Counted from the first letter of the stretch, positions 41,844-52,620 are shown. The stretch: DNA of 64,000 nt from Chloroflexota bacterium (GCA_021786265.1 JAJYNP010000226.1:6782-70781), one strand, 5' to 3'. Made by a program: numbers and translations. Notes: generated by a model not told the origin, from the letters alone.

Positions 41844-42624
41844 GCCTCCGGCGGCCGTCCGGTTCTTCCTCGACGCCTGGACGGTCGCGGAGGCCGAACT
41901 GCAGAAGCTCGTCCACGACCCGACCGAGCTGCTGACCCGCGCGGTCCAGCCCATCCTGTGGTTGCTCGTGTTCGGCCAGGTGCTGGCGCGGGCGCGCGCG
42001 ATCCCGACCGGGCAGCTCGGCTACATCGACTTCCTGGCGCCGGGCGTGCTGGCCCAGAGCGCGCTCTTCTCGGCGATCTTCTTCGGGATCGCGGTGATCT
42101 GGGAGCGCGACCTGGGCGTCCTGCACAAGTACCTCGTCAGCCCGGCGTCCCGCCTCTCGCTCGTGACCGGCAAGGCGCTGGCCGGAGGCCTGCGCGCCCT
42201 GGTGCAGGCGGCGGTCGTGTACATGGTCGCCGCGATCATCGGCGTCCACCTGCAGCTCGGGATCCCGCAGCTGGTCGGAGTCTCGGTGGTGGTCGTGCTG
42301 GGGGCGGCCGGGTTCGCCACGTTCTCGCTGGTGATCGCCTGCCTGGTCCGGACCCGGGAGCGCTTCATGGGGATCGGCCAGGTCCTGACCATGCCGCTCT
42401 TCTTCGCCAGCAGCGCGGTCTATCCGGTGGCGCTCATGCCGGGCTGGCTGCAGGCCCTCGCCAGGGTCAACCCGCTCACCTACCAGGTCGACGCGCTCCG
42501 CAGCCTGATGGTCTCCGGGGGCAGCGCCACGTTCCCGATCCCGCTGGACTTCGGCGTGCTGGTGTTCGCACTGGTCGTGCTCGTGGTCATCGCGGCGCGG
42601 CTCTACCCGCGCCTGGCGATGTGA
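41800..42624 (+). CDS. ABC-2 type permease (DrrB-like)
   Basis: A 274-residue ABC-2 membrane protein with six hydrophobic segments and the family's PLTYQVDALR motif near the end. The GTG at 41800 lies within the ATPase gene and has AAGGAGG upstream, so it is translated by its own ribosome site. With the ATPase it forms an exporter, probably for drugs or lipophilic compounds. The stop overlaps the next ATG by one base (TGATG). Confidence 0.88.
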   Translation: MTSLERAARPTAWAEPPAAVRFFLDAWTVAEAELQKLVHDPTELLTRAVQPILWLLVFGQVLARARAIPTGQLGYIDFLAPGVLAQSALFSAIFFGIAVIWERDLGVLHKYLVSPASRLSLVTGKALAGGLRALVQAAVVYMVAAIIGVHLQLGIPQLVGVSVVVVLGAAGFATFSLVIACLVRTRERFMGIGQVLTMPLFFASSAVYPVALMPGWLQALARVNPLTYQVDALRSLMVSGGSATFPIPLDFGVLVFALVVLVVIAARLYPRLAM

Positions 42625-44423
42625 TGGCCCGCGGGGTGCGGTCGCGCCGTGACGACCCCAACTACCGGTGGGTGGCGCTGTCGAACACGACGCTCGGGGT
42701 GCTGATGTCGGCGATCGACGGCTCGATCGTCATCATCTCGCTGCCGGCCATCTTCACCGGCATCAAGCTCAACCCGCTCGACCCCGGGAGCACCAGCTAC
42801 CTGCTCTGGGTCATGATGGGCTACCTGCTCGTGACCGCGGTGCTGGTGGTGGCGTTCGGACGGCTGGGCGACATGTACGGGCGCGTCCGGATGTACAACG
42901 CGGGCTTTGCCGTCTTCACCGCCGGGTCGCTGCTCCTCGCGGCCACGCCCTTCACGGGCCCGGCGGGTGCCATCTGGATCATCGGCATGCGCTTCGTCCA
43001 GGCGATCGGCGGCGCCTTCCTCTTCGCCAACGCGCAGGCCATCCTCACCGACGCCTTCCCGGCCGAGCAGCGTGGCCTCGCGTTCGGCATCAACGGTGTC
43101 TCGTTCCTGGCCGGCCAGTTCATCGGGCTGGTCGTGGGCGGTATCCTGGCCGCCATCAACTGGCGGCTGGTCTTCTTCGTGAGCGTCCCCGTGGGGCTTG
43201 CCGGCACGATCTGGGCGTACCTGCGCCTGGAGGAGCTGGGGACGGTCAGCCATGCCCGGATCGACTGGCCCGGCAACCTGACCTTCGCCGTGGGCCTGAC
43301 GGCGCTCCTGATCGGGATCACCTACGGCATCCAGCCCTACGGCGGTCAGACCATGGGCTGGACCAATCCCTTCGTGCTCGCGATGATCGGCGGCGGCCTC
43401 GTGCTGCTGGCCGTGTTCCTGTGGATCGAGCGCCGCGCGGACCAGCCACTCTTCGATCTCGACCTGTTCCGCATCCGCGCCTTCAGCGCGGGCAACCTCG
43501 CCGGCTTCCTGGCGTCGCTCGGTCGGGGCGGGCTGTCCTTCATGCTGGTCATCTGGCTGCAGGGAATCTGGCTGCCGCTGCACGGCTACTCGTTCGCCGA
43601 CACGCCACTCTGGGCCGGCATCTACATGCTCCCGCTGACCGTGGGTTCGCTGATCTTCGGGCCCCTGTCGGGCTACCTCTCGGACCGGTTCGGCGCCCGG
43701 CCGTTCGCCACCGGGGGCATGCTCGTGGCCGCGGCCTCGTTCCTGGGCCTGGTCCTGCTGCCGGTCGACTTCCCGTACTGGGAGTTCGCGGGCCTGTTGC
43801 TGGTCAGCGGGATCGGCGGGGGCCTGTTCATGTCGCCCAACATGGCAGGGATCATGAACAGCGTGCCGGCGCGCCAGCGGGGTGCGGCAGCCGGCATGCG
43901 GGCCACCTTCCAGAACACCGGCATGGTGGTGTCGATCGGCGTCTTCTTCTCGCTGATGATCGCCGGCCTCGCGTCCTCGCTGCCGTCGACCCTGTACCGT
44001 GGCCTGGTCGCCAGCGACGTGCCGGCGGCCGTCGCCGCGCGGATCTCGCACCTTCCGCCGGTGGCGAGCCTGTTCGCCGCGCTGCTCGGCTACAACCCGA
44101 TGGCCACCCTCCTGCCCGCGACGGTCCTCCACGCATTGCCCGCCGCCCAGGCCCAGGCCCTCACCGGCAAGGAGTTCTTCCCGCGGTTGATCTCGGCACC
44201 ACTGCAGCAGGGCCTCGCGGTCGTGTTCATCGCCGCCGCCCTGATGGCGATCGTCGCGGCCTGGGCCTCCTGGCTCCGCGGAGGGCGCTACGTCCACGAG
44301 GAGGCCGCGGCGCGGGACGGCGATGCCATCAACGCCTCCGACGCCGTCGCGGTGCTGGCCGACACCCGGACGGGTCTCGAGGTGGTGGGGTCCATCGGCC
44401 GCAGAGGCGGGCGCGACACGTGA
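42624..44423 (+). CDS. DHA2-family MFS multidrug transporter
   Basis: A 599-residue protein of the 14-helix EmrB/QacA class. Motif A-like GRLGDMYGRVRMY and motif C-like GGAFLFANAQAILTD/GINGVSFLAGQFIGLVVGG are visible. The loop at ~435-490 is longer than usual, which raises the length above the ~500 typical for the family. It should expel drugs using the proton gradient. It is coupled to the permease gene (TGATG) and to the following ABC gene (GTGA). Confidence 0.88.
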   Translation: MARGVRSRRDDPNYRWVALSNTTLGVLMSAIDGSIVIISLPAIFTGIKLNPLDPGSTSYLLWVMMGYLLVTAVLVVAFGRLGDMYGRVRMYNAGFAVFTAGSLLLAATPFTGPAGAIWIIGMRFVQAIGGAFLFANAQAILTDAFPAEQRGLAFGINGVSFLAGQFIGLVVGGILAAINWRLVFFVSVPVGLAGTIWAYLRLEELGTVSHARIDWPGNLTFAVGLTALLIGITYGIQPYGGQTMGWTNPFVLAMIGGGLVLLAVFLWIERRADQPLFDLDLFRIRAFSAGNLAGFLASLGRGGLSFMLVIWLQGIWLPLHGYSFADTPLWAGIYMLPLTVGSLIFGPLSGYLSDRFGARPFATGGMLVAAASFLGLVLLPVDFPYWEFAGLLLVSGIGGGLFMSPNMAGIMNSVPARQRGAAAGMRATFQNTGMVVSIGVFFSLMIAGLASSLPSTLYRGLVASDVPAAVAARISHLPPVASLFAALLGYNPMATLLPATVLHALPAAQAQALTGKEFFPRLISAPLQQGLAVVFIAAALMAIVAAWASWLRGGRYVHEEAAARDGDAINASDAVAVLADTRTGLEVVGSIGRRGGRDT

Positions 44424-46357
44424 GCATGCGCCGGGGTGCCGGGGGCGCCGGGGGGGCGGCGGGCTGGGGGCTGATGCGCTCCTTCCGCCGCGACGAGTCG
44501 GTCACCTCCCAGCGACTCTCGGCGGGCATCCTCCGGCGCATCGCGCGCTTCGCCGAGCCCTACCGGCGGATGCTGGCCGTGTTCCTCGGGCTGATCGTCC
44601 TGGACGCGCTGATGAGCGCCGCGAACCCGCTCATCTACCGGGCCATCATCGACGACGGCATCCTGCCCCACCGGGCCGGCGTCGTGGTCGACCTGGCGCT
44701 CCTGCTCGCCGGCCTCGCGCTGGCCGACGCGGCCCTGTCCCTGTGGCAGCGGTGGATCTCCGCGCGGGTTGGCGAGGGCCTCATCTTCGACATGCGCACG
44801 AAGGTGTTCGCCCACTTCCAGCGCATGCCCATCGCGTTCTTCTCGAGAACCCAGACCGGTGCGCTGGTCAGCCGGCTCAACAACGACGTGCTGGACGCGC
44901 AGCAGGCGTTCACCGACACGTTCTCGTCGGTGATCGGCAACGTCATCAGCGTGGTGATCACCCTTGCGGCCATGCTGCTGCTGTCCTGGCAGATCACCCT
45001 GGTTGCGCTCGCGCTGCTGCCGCTCATTCTCCTGCCGACTCGCTGGGTGGGCCGGCGGATCCAGGCGATCACGCGGGAGAGCTACAACCTCAACGCCAGG
45101 ATGATCTCGATGATGACCGAGCGCTTCAACGTCGCGGGGGCGCTCCTGGTGAAGCTGTTCGGCGAACCGATGCGCGAGATCCGGAGCTTCGAGGAGAAGG
45201 CGGGCCGGGTTCGGGACATCGGGATCACCCAGGCCATGTACACGCGGGTGTTCATGGCCGCGATCCTGCTCACCGCCGCGCTCGCCACCGCGCTGGTGTA
45301 CGGCTGGGGCGGCGTGCTTGCGGCCGGCGGCGCGCTGCAGGTCGGCACGGTGGTCGCGCTGACCGCCTACCTGAACCGGCTGTACGCCCCCTTGACCGCC
45401 CTGTCGAACGTGCAGGTCGACATCATGACGGCGTTGGTCAGCTTCGACCGCGTCTTCGAGGTGCTCGACCTGGAGCCCATGGTCGCCGAGAAGGCGGAGG
45501 CCGTGGCGATCCCGGACGGCCCGGCCACCATCGAGTTCGACCACGTCGACTTCAGCTACCCGACGGCGGAGGAGGTGTCGCTGGCCTCGCTCGAATCGGT
45601 CGCGGTGCTCGACCAGGCACCGTCCCAGCAGGTGCTCTTCGACGTGTCGTTCACCGCCCGGCCGGGCCAGCTCGTTGCCCTGGTCGGCCCTTCGGGCGCC
45701 GGCAAGACCACCATCAGCCACCTCGTTCCGCGGCTCTACGACGTGCGCTCGGGCGCCATCCGCATCAACGGCGTCGACGTGCGGGAGGCCACCCTGGACT
45801 CCATCCACCGCGCCGTGGGCGTGGTCACGCAGGACGCACACCTCTTCCACGACACGATCCGGGCGAACCTGCTGTACGCGAAGCCCGACGCCTCCGACGA
45901 GCAACTCTTCGAGGCGCTGCGGGCGGCGCAGATCCTGTCGCTGGTCGAGTCGCTGCCGGCCGGCATCGAGACCGTGGTGGGCGATCGCGGCTACCGGTTG
46001 TCGGGTGGCGAGAAGCAGCGCGTCGCGATCGCCCGCCTGCTGCTCAAGGCGCCGGACATCGTGGTGCTCGACGAGGCGACGGCCCATCTCGACTCCGAGT
46101 CGGAGCTGGCGGTCCAGCTGGCGCTCCGGACCGCGCTCGCCGGGCGCACCTCGGTCGTGATCGCGCACCGCCTGTCCACGGTACGCAACGCCGACCTGAT
46201 CCTGGCGATCGCCGGCGGCCGGATCGTCGAGCGGGGCACGCACGCCGGCCTGCTCGCGGCGGACGGCCTCTACGCCGAGCTGTACCGGACGCAGTTCGCG
46301 CGCCAGGCGGAGACGGACACGCTCGACGGCTCCGAGCCGATGGCTGCCGCGGGCTGA
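44420..46357 (+). CDS. ABC half-transporter, exporter type (MsbA/LmrA-like)
   Basis: A 645-residue fused membrane-ATPase subunit: six helices in residues ~45-340, then an ATPase domain with Walker A GPSGAGKTT (~425), signature LSGGEKQR and Walker B IVVLDEAT, His in VIAHRLST. A ~25-residue Ser/Ala/Val insert sits just before the ATPase core. It would work as a homodimer exporting drugs or lipids. Start GTG 44420 overlaps the MFS stop; ATG 44426 is equally possible. Last gene of the efflux island. Confidence 0.88.
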   Translation: MSMRRGAGGAGGAAGWGLMRSFRRDESVTSQRLSAGILRRIARFAEPYRRMLAVFLGLIVLDALMSAANPLIYRAIIDDGILPHRAGVVVDLALLLAGLALADAALSLWQRWISARVGEGLIFDMRTKVFAHFQRMPIAFFSRTQTGALVSRLNNDVLDAQQAFTDTFSSVIGNVISVVITLAAMLLLSWQITLVALALLPLILLPTRWVGRRIQAITRESYNLNARMISMMTERFNVAGALLVKLFGEPMREIRSFEEKAGRVRDIGITQAMYTRVFMAAILLTAALATALVYGWGGVLAAGGALQVGTVVALTAYLNRLYAPLTALSNVQVDIMTALVSFDRVFEVLDLEPMVAEKAEAVAIPDGPATIEFDHVDFSYPTAEEVSLASLESVAVLDQAPSQQVLFDVSFTARPGQLVALVGPSGAGKTTISHLVPRLYDVRSGAIRINGVDVREATLDSIHRAVGVVTQDAHLFHDTIRANLLYAKPDASDEQLFEALRAAQILSLVESLPAGIETVVGDRGYRLSGGEKQRVAIARLLLKAPDIVVLDEATAHLDSESELAVQLALRTALAGRTSVVIAHRLSTVRNADLILAIAGGRIVERGTHAGLLAADGLYAELYRTQFARQAETDTLDGSEPMAAAG

Positions 46358-46412
46358 CAGCAGCGGACGTGGGCGCACGGGCGGCCGGCGAGCAGGGCAC
46401 CGCCCGATCGCC

Positions 46413-46418
46413 TACAGT
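46413..46418 (+). promoter_or_regulatory. TACAGT -10 box near azlC
   Basis: TACAGT is followed by 9 nt and ATGATG, the start of azlC, giving a very short or absent leader. Confidence 0.45.
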
Positions 46419-46427
46419 CGGCCGCGC

Positions 46428-47309
46428 ATGATGAGCCAGGGATCGTCCGGCGGCGGCGCATCGCCGCGCGCGTGGGCGCGGGGTGACGGGCCCGTGCCGT
46501 CCGCGGCACTGCTCTCGACCTCGCGCCGCCAGCTGCTGCTGGAGTCGGCGGGCATCGCCATCTCCTCCGGCGGGTTCGGGCTCGTCTACGGGCTTGCGGC
46601 GCGGCACGCCGGGTTCAGCCCCGTCGAGGCGATCGCGATGAGCGTGCTGGTCTTTGCGGGCGCGTCCCAGTTCGCCGCCGTCGGACTCGTCACCGGCGGG
46701 CTCGCGTGGCCGGGGATCGTGCTGCTCACGGCGCTGCTCAACGCACGCCACCTCCTCTACTCCGCCGCACTTGCGCCGTGGTTCAGGAGTCGATCCGCGG
46801 CACGCCGCGCCTCGATGGCGTACGTCCTCACCGACGAGTCGTTCGCGCTCTCGATCGCGCACTTCCAGCGTCTCGGGCACGTGGACGAGCCTGGGTACTG
46901 GATCGGCGCGATCACCTCGACCTACATCCCGTGGAACGTCATGACCGCCGTCGGGGCCCTGCTGGGGGGCCAGATCGCGGATCCGAGCCGGCTCGGACTG
47001 GACGTGGTCTTCCCGGCGGCGATGGCGGGGTTGGCCGTGGGGCTGGTCACCGCGCGCCGCGAGCTGGTGGCGGCGGTCGTGGGTGCGGGCGTGGCGGTGC
47101 CGCTCGGCCTGGCCATCGGGCCGGCCGCGGGGATCGTCGCCGGAGGCCTGCTCGGCCCGCTGGCCGGCATGGCGGTCCCGCCGCTGCCCCGCCGGGGGTC
47201 GGCCTGGCCGGCCGGCGCGGACGCGCCGGCCGACGCGTCCCGCGAGGCCCGGCTGCTGGCCGATGCGGAGGCCGCGGTCGGGCCGGATGACGAGGCCGGA
47301 CTGCCGTGA
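46428..47309 (+). CDS. azlC: AzlC-family branched-chain amino acid exporter subunit
   Basis: A 293-residue membrane protein of the AzlC family: GGFGLVYGLAARHAGFSPVEAIAMSVLVFAGASQFAA and LTALLNARHLLYSAALAPWF are the typical segments. With AzlD it exports branched-chain amino acids or related compounds. The first ~35 residues and last ~40 are soluble tails. Two ATGs (46428, 46431) can start it. The stop overlaps azlD (GTGA). Confidence 0.88.
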   Translation: MMSQGSSGGGASPRAWARGDGPVPSAALLSTSRRQLLLESAGIAISSGGFGLVYGLAARHAGFSPVEAIAMSVLVFAGASQFAAVGLVTGGLAWPGIVLLTALLNARHLLYSAALAPWFRSRSAARRASMAYVLTDESFALSIAHFQRLGHVDEPGYWIGAITSTYIPWNVMTAVGALLGGQIADPSRLGLDVVFPAAMAGLAVGLVTARRELVAAVVGAGVAVPLGLAIGPAAGIVAGGLLGPLAGMAVPPLPRRGSAWPAGADAPADASREARLLADAEAAVGPDDEAGLP

Positions 47310-47635
47310 GCCTCGGACTGGTGGTCCTCGCCGCCCTGATGGGCGCCGTGACGTACCCCTCCAGGGCCGTGCCGCTGCTGGCGCCCGGAATCGAGCGCCT
47401 GCCCTCCGGAGTCCGGCTGTATCTCCGGCTCGTCGGGCCCGCGGTGCTCGCGGCCCTGGCCGCGGCCAACGTGATGGTGGTGTCGGTCGCGGGCCGGTCG
47501 TCGTTTCACGTGGGGGTCGAGTGGCTCGCGGTCGCCGCGTCGATCGTGCTCGTCGCGTGGCGGCGGAACCTGTTCCTGGGGCTGCTGATCGGGGTGACCC
47601 TGGTGGTGGTGGCGCGGGCGACCGGCCTGGCCTGA
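47306..47635 (+). CDS. azlD: AzlD-family exporter small subunit
   Basis: A 109-residue protein with four membrane segments; the AzlD pattern TYPSRAVPLL and VRLYLRLVGPAVLAAL is clear. Forms the exporter with AzlC. GTG start within a GTGA overlap. Confidence 0.87.
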   Translation: MSLGLVVLAALMGAVTYPSRAVPLLAPGIERLPSGVRLYLRLVGPAVLAALAAANVMVVSVAGRSSFHVGVEWLAVAASIVLVAWRRNLFLGLLIGVTLVVVARATGLA

Positions 47636-47657
47636 CCCAGCCCCGCGAGGGCAGGAG

Positions 47658-48362
47658 CTACTCGGGCAGCGTCAGGATGTAGCCGGTGAAGTCCTTGACC
47701 AGCGGCCCCGGGTTGAGTTCGGGCGGCAGGTCGGGAAGCCGGACCTCCTCGTCGTCCGACAGCGCGATCCAGTCGATCAGTTCCCGGTTGACGATCAGGG
47801 TTCCCACGCGACCGCGCTGGCGCTCGTTCGCAGATGCGTATTCGATCCAGGCCTCGGTGATCGGGACCATCGGCTTCCGGCGGCGGACGTTCAGGATCGG
47901 ATCGGCGCCCGGCAGGGAGTGCACGTACCCGTGGACCGTGTAGGGGCCGGTCTGCATCGTGACGGGGAACGAGCGGACACGGGCACGCCGCCCGGAGTTG
48001 CCCCGCGGTCCAGCGGCGCGCACGGCCAGCAGCTCGTCGCGATACACCGTCATCTCCCCGACCTCGATCGCCCGCCCGTCCTCCAGCCCGATCGCCATGG
48101 CGTCCACGAGCACGTAGGCCTCGTGGGCGTTCAGCGTGTCGGTGAGCCGGTCGGCGTCGAGCCGGAGGAAGCCGAAGACGCGGCAGTCCTCCGCGTAACC
48201 GGCGAACTCGATCTCGGGGCGATCGGGCGCCGGCTCGGCAACCTCCTCGGGGACGAGGCTCCCCGCCGAGGACCTGGCCATGGCCCCCCACAGGCGCTGC
48301 CAGAGCGCACGAACCCCGGTGCCGTTCGCGCTCCTGCGGACCGTCGCGTCTCCCGGGGACAT
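47658..48362 (-). CDS. Conserved-looking soluble protein, unknown
   Basis: A 234-residue protein. Residues ~50-90 (EIEFAGYAEDCRVFGFLRLDADRLTDTLN) and ~150-195 (VHGYVHSLPGADPILNVRRRKPMVPITEAWIEY) look like ordered a/b segments; no family was recognised. GGGGAAGG lies ~10 nt before the ATG. It begins 32 bp after the stop of the GGDEF/HD-GYP gene on the same strand and probably belongs to that transcript, so a link to c-di-GMP signalling is possible but unproven. Confidence 0.6.
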   Translation of the reverse strand: MSPGDATVRRSANGTGVRALWQRLWGAMARSSAGSLVPEEVAEPAPDRPEIEFAGYAEDCRVFGFLRLDADRLTDTLNAHEAYVLVDAMAIGLEDGRAIEVGEMTVYRDELLAVRAAGPRGNSGRRARVRSFPVTMQTGPYTVHGYVHSLPGADPILNVRRRKPMVPITEAWIEYASANERQRGRVGTLIVNRELIDWIALSDDEEVRLPDLPPELNPGPLVKDFTGYILTLPE

Positions 48363-48394
48363 CGCACCCGCCTTCCCCGCGACCTGCCCCCCGC

Positions 48395-49930
<1,536 letters not shown>

Positions 49931-49936
49931 GCCGGC

Positions 49937-49942
49937 ACCGTA
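49937..49942 (-). promoter_or_regulatory. TACGGT -10 box, leaderless-type
   Basis: On the minus strand TACGGT is followed by 6 nt and the ATG of the GGDEF/HD-GYP gene. Confidence 0.5.
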
Positions 49943-50142
49943 CGCCCTGGCCTTGCTCGCCAGTACCCTTCCGAAGGTACCGCCCGCTCCCCTCCTTCCG
50001 AGCCATGCGACCTTGCAGTCCAGTTTGCGTGGTTGCCCGTGTCGCTTTCTTCACCGGGCTGCTCACATCCGCTGAACACTGGCCCGCGAAGATAGGGATG
50101 ACCGGGCGGGACGGAGGGTCCGGCCCGAAGGAGTGCAACGCG

Positions 50143-50352
50143 ATGCCTGACCTGGATCAAGCGCTCGGCGATCTCAAGCGAACCACCCGCGCAGCGATGC
50201 GCCGGCGGCGGCTCGCCAGCCCCGGCACCGAGGCCTGGCGGCAGGCGGACGAGATGGTCCACGAGCTGGCGGCCGTGATGGGCGAGCTGAGGGCGCTGCT
50301 CGAGCGCCGCCAGGGGCGCCGGCTCCAGCCCGTGCGCGTGCGCATCCGCTGA
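50143..50352 (+). CDS. Small helical protein, unknown
   Basis: A 69-residue protein, strongly helical and basic (LGDLKRTTRAAMRRRRLAS; ADEMVHELAAVMGELRALLERR), possibly a short coiled coil. AAGGAG lies ~8 nt before the ATG, and TAGGGA at ~50093 may be a -10 box. It stands alone, divergent from the c-di-GMP gene. The stop lies within a 17-bp tandem repeat. No family recognised. Confidence 0.55.
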   Translation: MPDLDQALGDLKRTTRAAMRRRRLASPGTEAWRQADEMVHELAAVMGELRALLERRQGRRLQPVRVRIR

Positions 50353-50381
50353 CGCCGACCGGCCGCTGACGCCGACCGGCC
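50348..50381. repeat. 17-bp perfect tandem repeat over a stop codon
   Basis: gctgacgccgaccggcc occurs twice head-to-tail; the TGA of the 69-residue protein gene is in the first copy. GC-rich self-complementary ends (ccggcc, ggccgg) allow a hairpin. The remaining spacer up to 50669 is GC-rich, with one -10 box and no gene seen. Confidence 0.75.
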
Positions 50382-50622
50382 GGCGGGAAACCGCGGGCTA
50401 CCCTCCGGCGTACCCCGCCCCAGGCCCACCTCCGGAGAGGGTGGGGACCTCGGGGGGACGCAGATGAGGATCTCCGCCATGTGGGCCCGGCGCGCGGCCC
50501 GATGGCAGCACGCAGGCCGGGCAGACGAACGGGCTGGGGATCCAGGGGTGCGGTACGAGCCGGGATGGGCGACCGGCGACCGAGATCGTCAGGCGGCGGT
50601 GGCTCCCGGGCGCGGATCCGTG

Positions 50623-50628
50623 TAGAGT
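50623..50628 (+). promoter_or_regulatory. TAGAGT -10 box for the aminotransferase gene
   Basis: GTAGAGT lies 41 nt before the ATG at 50670, which has its own GAGGAA ribosome site. Confidence 0.4.
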
Positions 50629-50669
50629 TCGGGCCATCCCCGCCCGAGACCACCCGCGAGGAACTCCCC

Positions 50670-51875
50670 ATGTCCCTGCCCATCCGCTCTCTCACACCGG
50701 CCCCCCCGGATCCGATCCTCGGGCTCACCGAGGCATTTCGCGCCGACCCGCGGCCCGGCAAGGTCAACCTGGCCGTGGGGGTCTATGTCGACGGCGCGGG
50801 GGCCACCCCGGTCATCCCGTCGGTGCTGGAGGCCGAGCGCCGGCTGCTCGAGCGCGCGGGGTCCAAGGGCTACCTCCCGATCGACGGTCGCCCGTCCTAC
50901 CGGAGCGCGGTGCGCGATCTGGTCTTCGGCGCCTCGCATGAGATCGTGACGTCCCGCAGGTCGGTCACCGCACAGACCCCGGGTGGCACAGGTGCCCTGC
51001 GCGTGGCGGCGGACTTCCTGCTCCAGACCGGGTCGAACCGCGTCGCCTGGTTGAGCGAGCCCACCTGGCCGAACCACCCGCAGCTCTTCTCGCTCGCCGG
51101 GTTCCAGGTCCGCGGGTACCCGTACCTGGACGCGACCGGGCGGCGGCTGGACGTGGACGGCCTGCTGGGCGCGCTGCGGTCGGCGTCCCGCGGCGACGTG
51201 GTGGTGCTGCACGGCTCGTGCCACAACCCCTCCGGCGTCGATCCCGACGCCGCGACCTGGCGGGCCATCGCGGACGTGATCGTGGAGCGCGACCTGGTGC
51301 CGATCGTCGACTTCGCCTACCAGGGGTTCGGGCACGGCCTGCGCGAGGACGCGGACTGGATCGAGGGGCTCGCGCAGCCCGGCCTGGAGTTCCTCGTCGC
51401 CTCGAGCTTCTCGAAGAACTTCGCCCTCTACAACGAGCGCGTCGGCGCGCTCACGCTGGTGGCGGCCGACGAGGGACGGGCCGCCGCGGCCCTGAGCCAT
51501 CTCAAGATCGCGATCCGCGCGAACTACTCCAACCCGCCGTCCCACGGTGCGGACATCGTCGAGACCATTCTCTGCGACGCCGGGCTGCGGGCACAGTGGG
51601 AGGCGGAGCTGGCGGGGATGCGCGGGCGGATCCGCGGGAACCGGGCAGCGCTCGTCGACGCGCTCTCGTCCGCCGGCGTGGCCGGCGACTGGGAACCGCT
51701 GCGGAACCAGCGCGGCATGTTCGCGCTGCTCGGGCTGGCGAGCGAGCAGGTCGCCCGGCTGCGCGACGAGTTCGCGATCTACGCGGTGGGACGCGGCCGG
51801 ATCAACGTGGCCGGCCTGACCGACACGTCCCTTCCCGTGGTGGTATCGGCGCTCCGGTCCGTGCTGCAGGCCTGA
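50670..51875 (+). CDS. Class I aminotransferase (aspartate/aromatic type)
   Basis: A 401-residue PLP enzyme of the AspC/TyrB group. It has VNLAVGVYVD at the N-terminus, GGTGALRVAADFL (~105), HGSCHNPSGVDP (~180), VDFAYQGFG with the PLP-pairing Asp, and the PLP Lys in SSFSKNFALYNERVGAL (~248); the C-terminal Arg is in GRGRINVAGLT. It swaps amino groups between aspartate or aromatic amino acids and 2-oxoglutarate. Specificity is not certain. GAGGAA precedes the ATG. 2-Oxoglutarate links it loosely to Kgd downstream. Confidence 0.88.
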   Translation: MSLPIRSLTPAPPDPILGLTEAFRADPRPGKVNLAVGVYVDGAGATPVIPSVLEAERRLLERAGSKGYLPIDGRPSYRSAVRDLVFGASHEIVTSRRSVTAQTPGGTGALRVAADFLLQTGSNRVAWLSEPTWPNHPQLFSLAGFQVRGYPYLDATGRRLDVDGLLGALRSASRGDVVVLHGSCHNPSGVDPDAATWRAIADVIVERDLVPIVDFAYQGFGHGLREDADWIEGLAQPGLEFLVASSFSKNFALYNERVGALTLVAADEGRAAAALSHLKIAIRANYSNPPSHGADIVETILCDAGLRAQWEAELAGMRGRIRGNRAALVDALSSAGVAGDWEPLRNQRGMFALLGLASEQVARLRDEFAIYAVGRGRINVAGLTDTSLPVVVSALRSVLQA

Positions 51876-51988
51876 CCGGATCGGTTCCCGGTGCATCCTC
51901 CCTACCCTGTCGAGTAGATCCCTTCCGGGTGTTGGTCACCGCTATACCTGCCACCCGGCCGCTGGCCGGCAGCGCCGGAGCTCCGATC

Positions 51989-52537
51989 ATGTGCACCATG
52001 CTCGAAGCGCAGTCCCTCAGCCTCGTTCCGCCGGCGACCGTCCATCTTCGGCTCGCCCAGCGGATCGCGGCCCGCGACCCGGGCGGGGAGGCTGCGGTCA
52101 TGGGAGCGGCGGAGCTGCCGTGGCTCGGCGACGCGGTCGACCGCGCGACGGCCGGCTGCGACGTCCCGGCGGACGTGCGCCGGTTCCAGGTCGACCTGGG
52201 GCTGCCGGCGAGTTCCGGCGGCTCTCGGCTGGTGTTCCGCAAGGCGGCCTACGTCGACCTGGGCCGGGTCGAGCCCGTCCCCGACGGCTGGCGACTGTCG
52301 ATCGGCTGGAGGGCCGCGTCCCTCGCGCCCCTCTTCCCGGTGTTCGCCGGCCAGCTGACCCGTACCGCCGACGCGGTCGTCCTGGAGGGCGAGTACGCGC
52401 CGCCCGGGGGCGAGCTCGGGGTGGCGGTCGACCGCGCGCTCCTCAACATCGCCGCCCGCAGGACCGCGGTCTGGGTGCTCCGCCTGATCGCCGACGCGCT
52501 CGACGGGAAAACGTCGCACACCGCCCCGCTCGACTGA
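51989..52537 (+). CDS. Soluble protein, unknown
   Basis: A 182-residue protein from ATG 51989 (179 from ATG 51998). The middle (FQVDLGLPASSGG...AYVDLGRVEPVPDGWRLSIGW) looks like alternating beta strands with a C-terminal helix (ALLNIAARRTAVWVLRLIADAL), a pattern compatible with a START/SRPBCC-like lipid-binding fold, but this is a guess from pattern only. No Shine-Dalgarno is evident. It stands between the aminotransferase and kgd. Confidence 0.5.
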   Translation: MCTMLEAQSLSLVPPATVHLRLAQRIAARDPGGEAAVMGAAELPWLGDAVDRATAGCDVPADVRRFQVDLGLPASSGGSRLVFRKAAYVDLGRVEPVPDGWRLSIGWRAASLAPLFPVFAGQLTRTADAVVLEGEYAPPGGELGVAVDRALLNIAARRTAVWVLRLIADALDGKTSHTAPLD

Positions 52538-52601
52538 GAGCCCGCCTCGAGAAACAGGTCCGCCGGGTGGATGCGTTTCGGCGCGTTCTCCGAGATGCCG
52601 C

Positions 52602-52607
52602 TACGCT
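52602..52607 (+). promoter_or_regulatory. TACGCT -10 box for kgd
   Basis: GCTACGCT lies 13 nt before the kgd ATG; with a typical start site the leader would be about 6 nt. Confidence 0.45.
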
Positions 52608-52620
52608 CGACCGCTCAACC

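Noticed and set aside
42603..46378. Very long open frames on the minus strand opposite the MFS and ABC genes
   Set aside because: Their products are Arg/His/Asp/Gln-rich with no motifs, the usual antisense shadow of high-GC genes; the plus strand has clear transporter motifs.
49960..50142. Possible c-di-GMP riboswitch in the spacer next to the GGDEF/HD-GYP gene
   Set aside because: No GEMM-type core could be matched; only a short GTACC/GGTAC inverted repeat is present.
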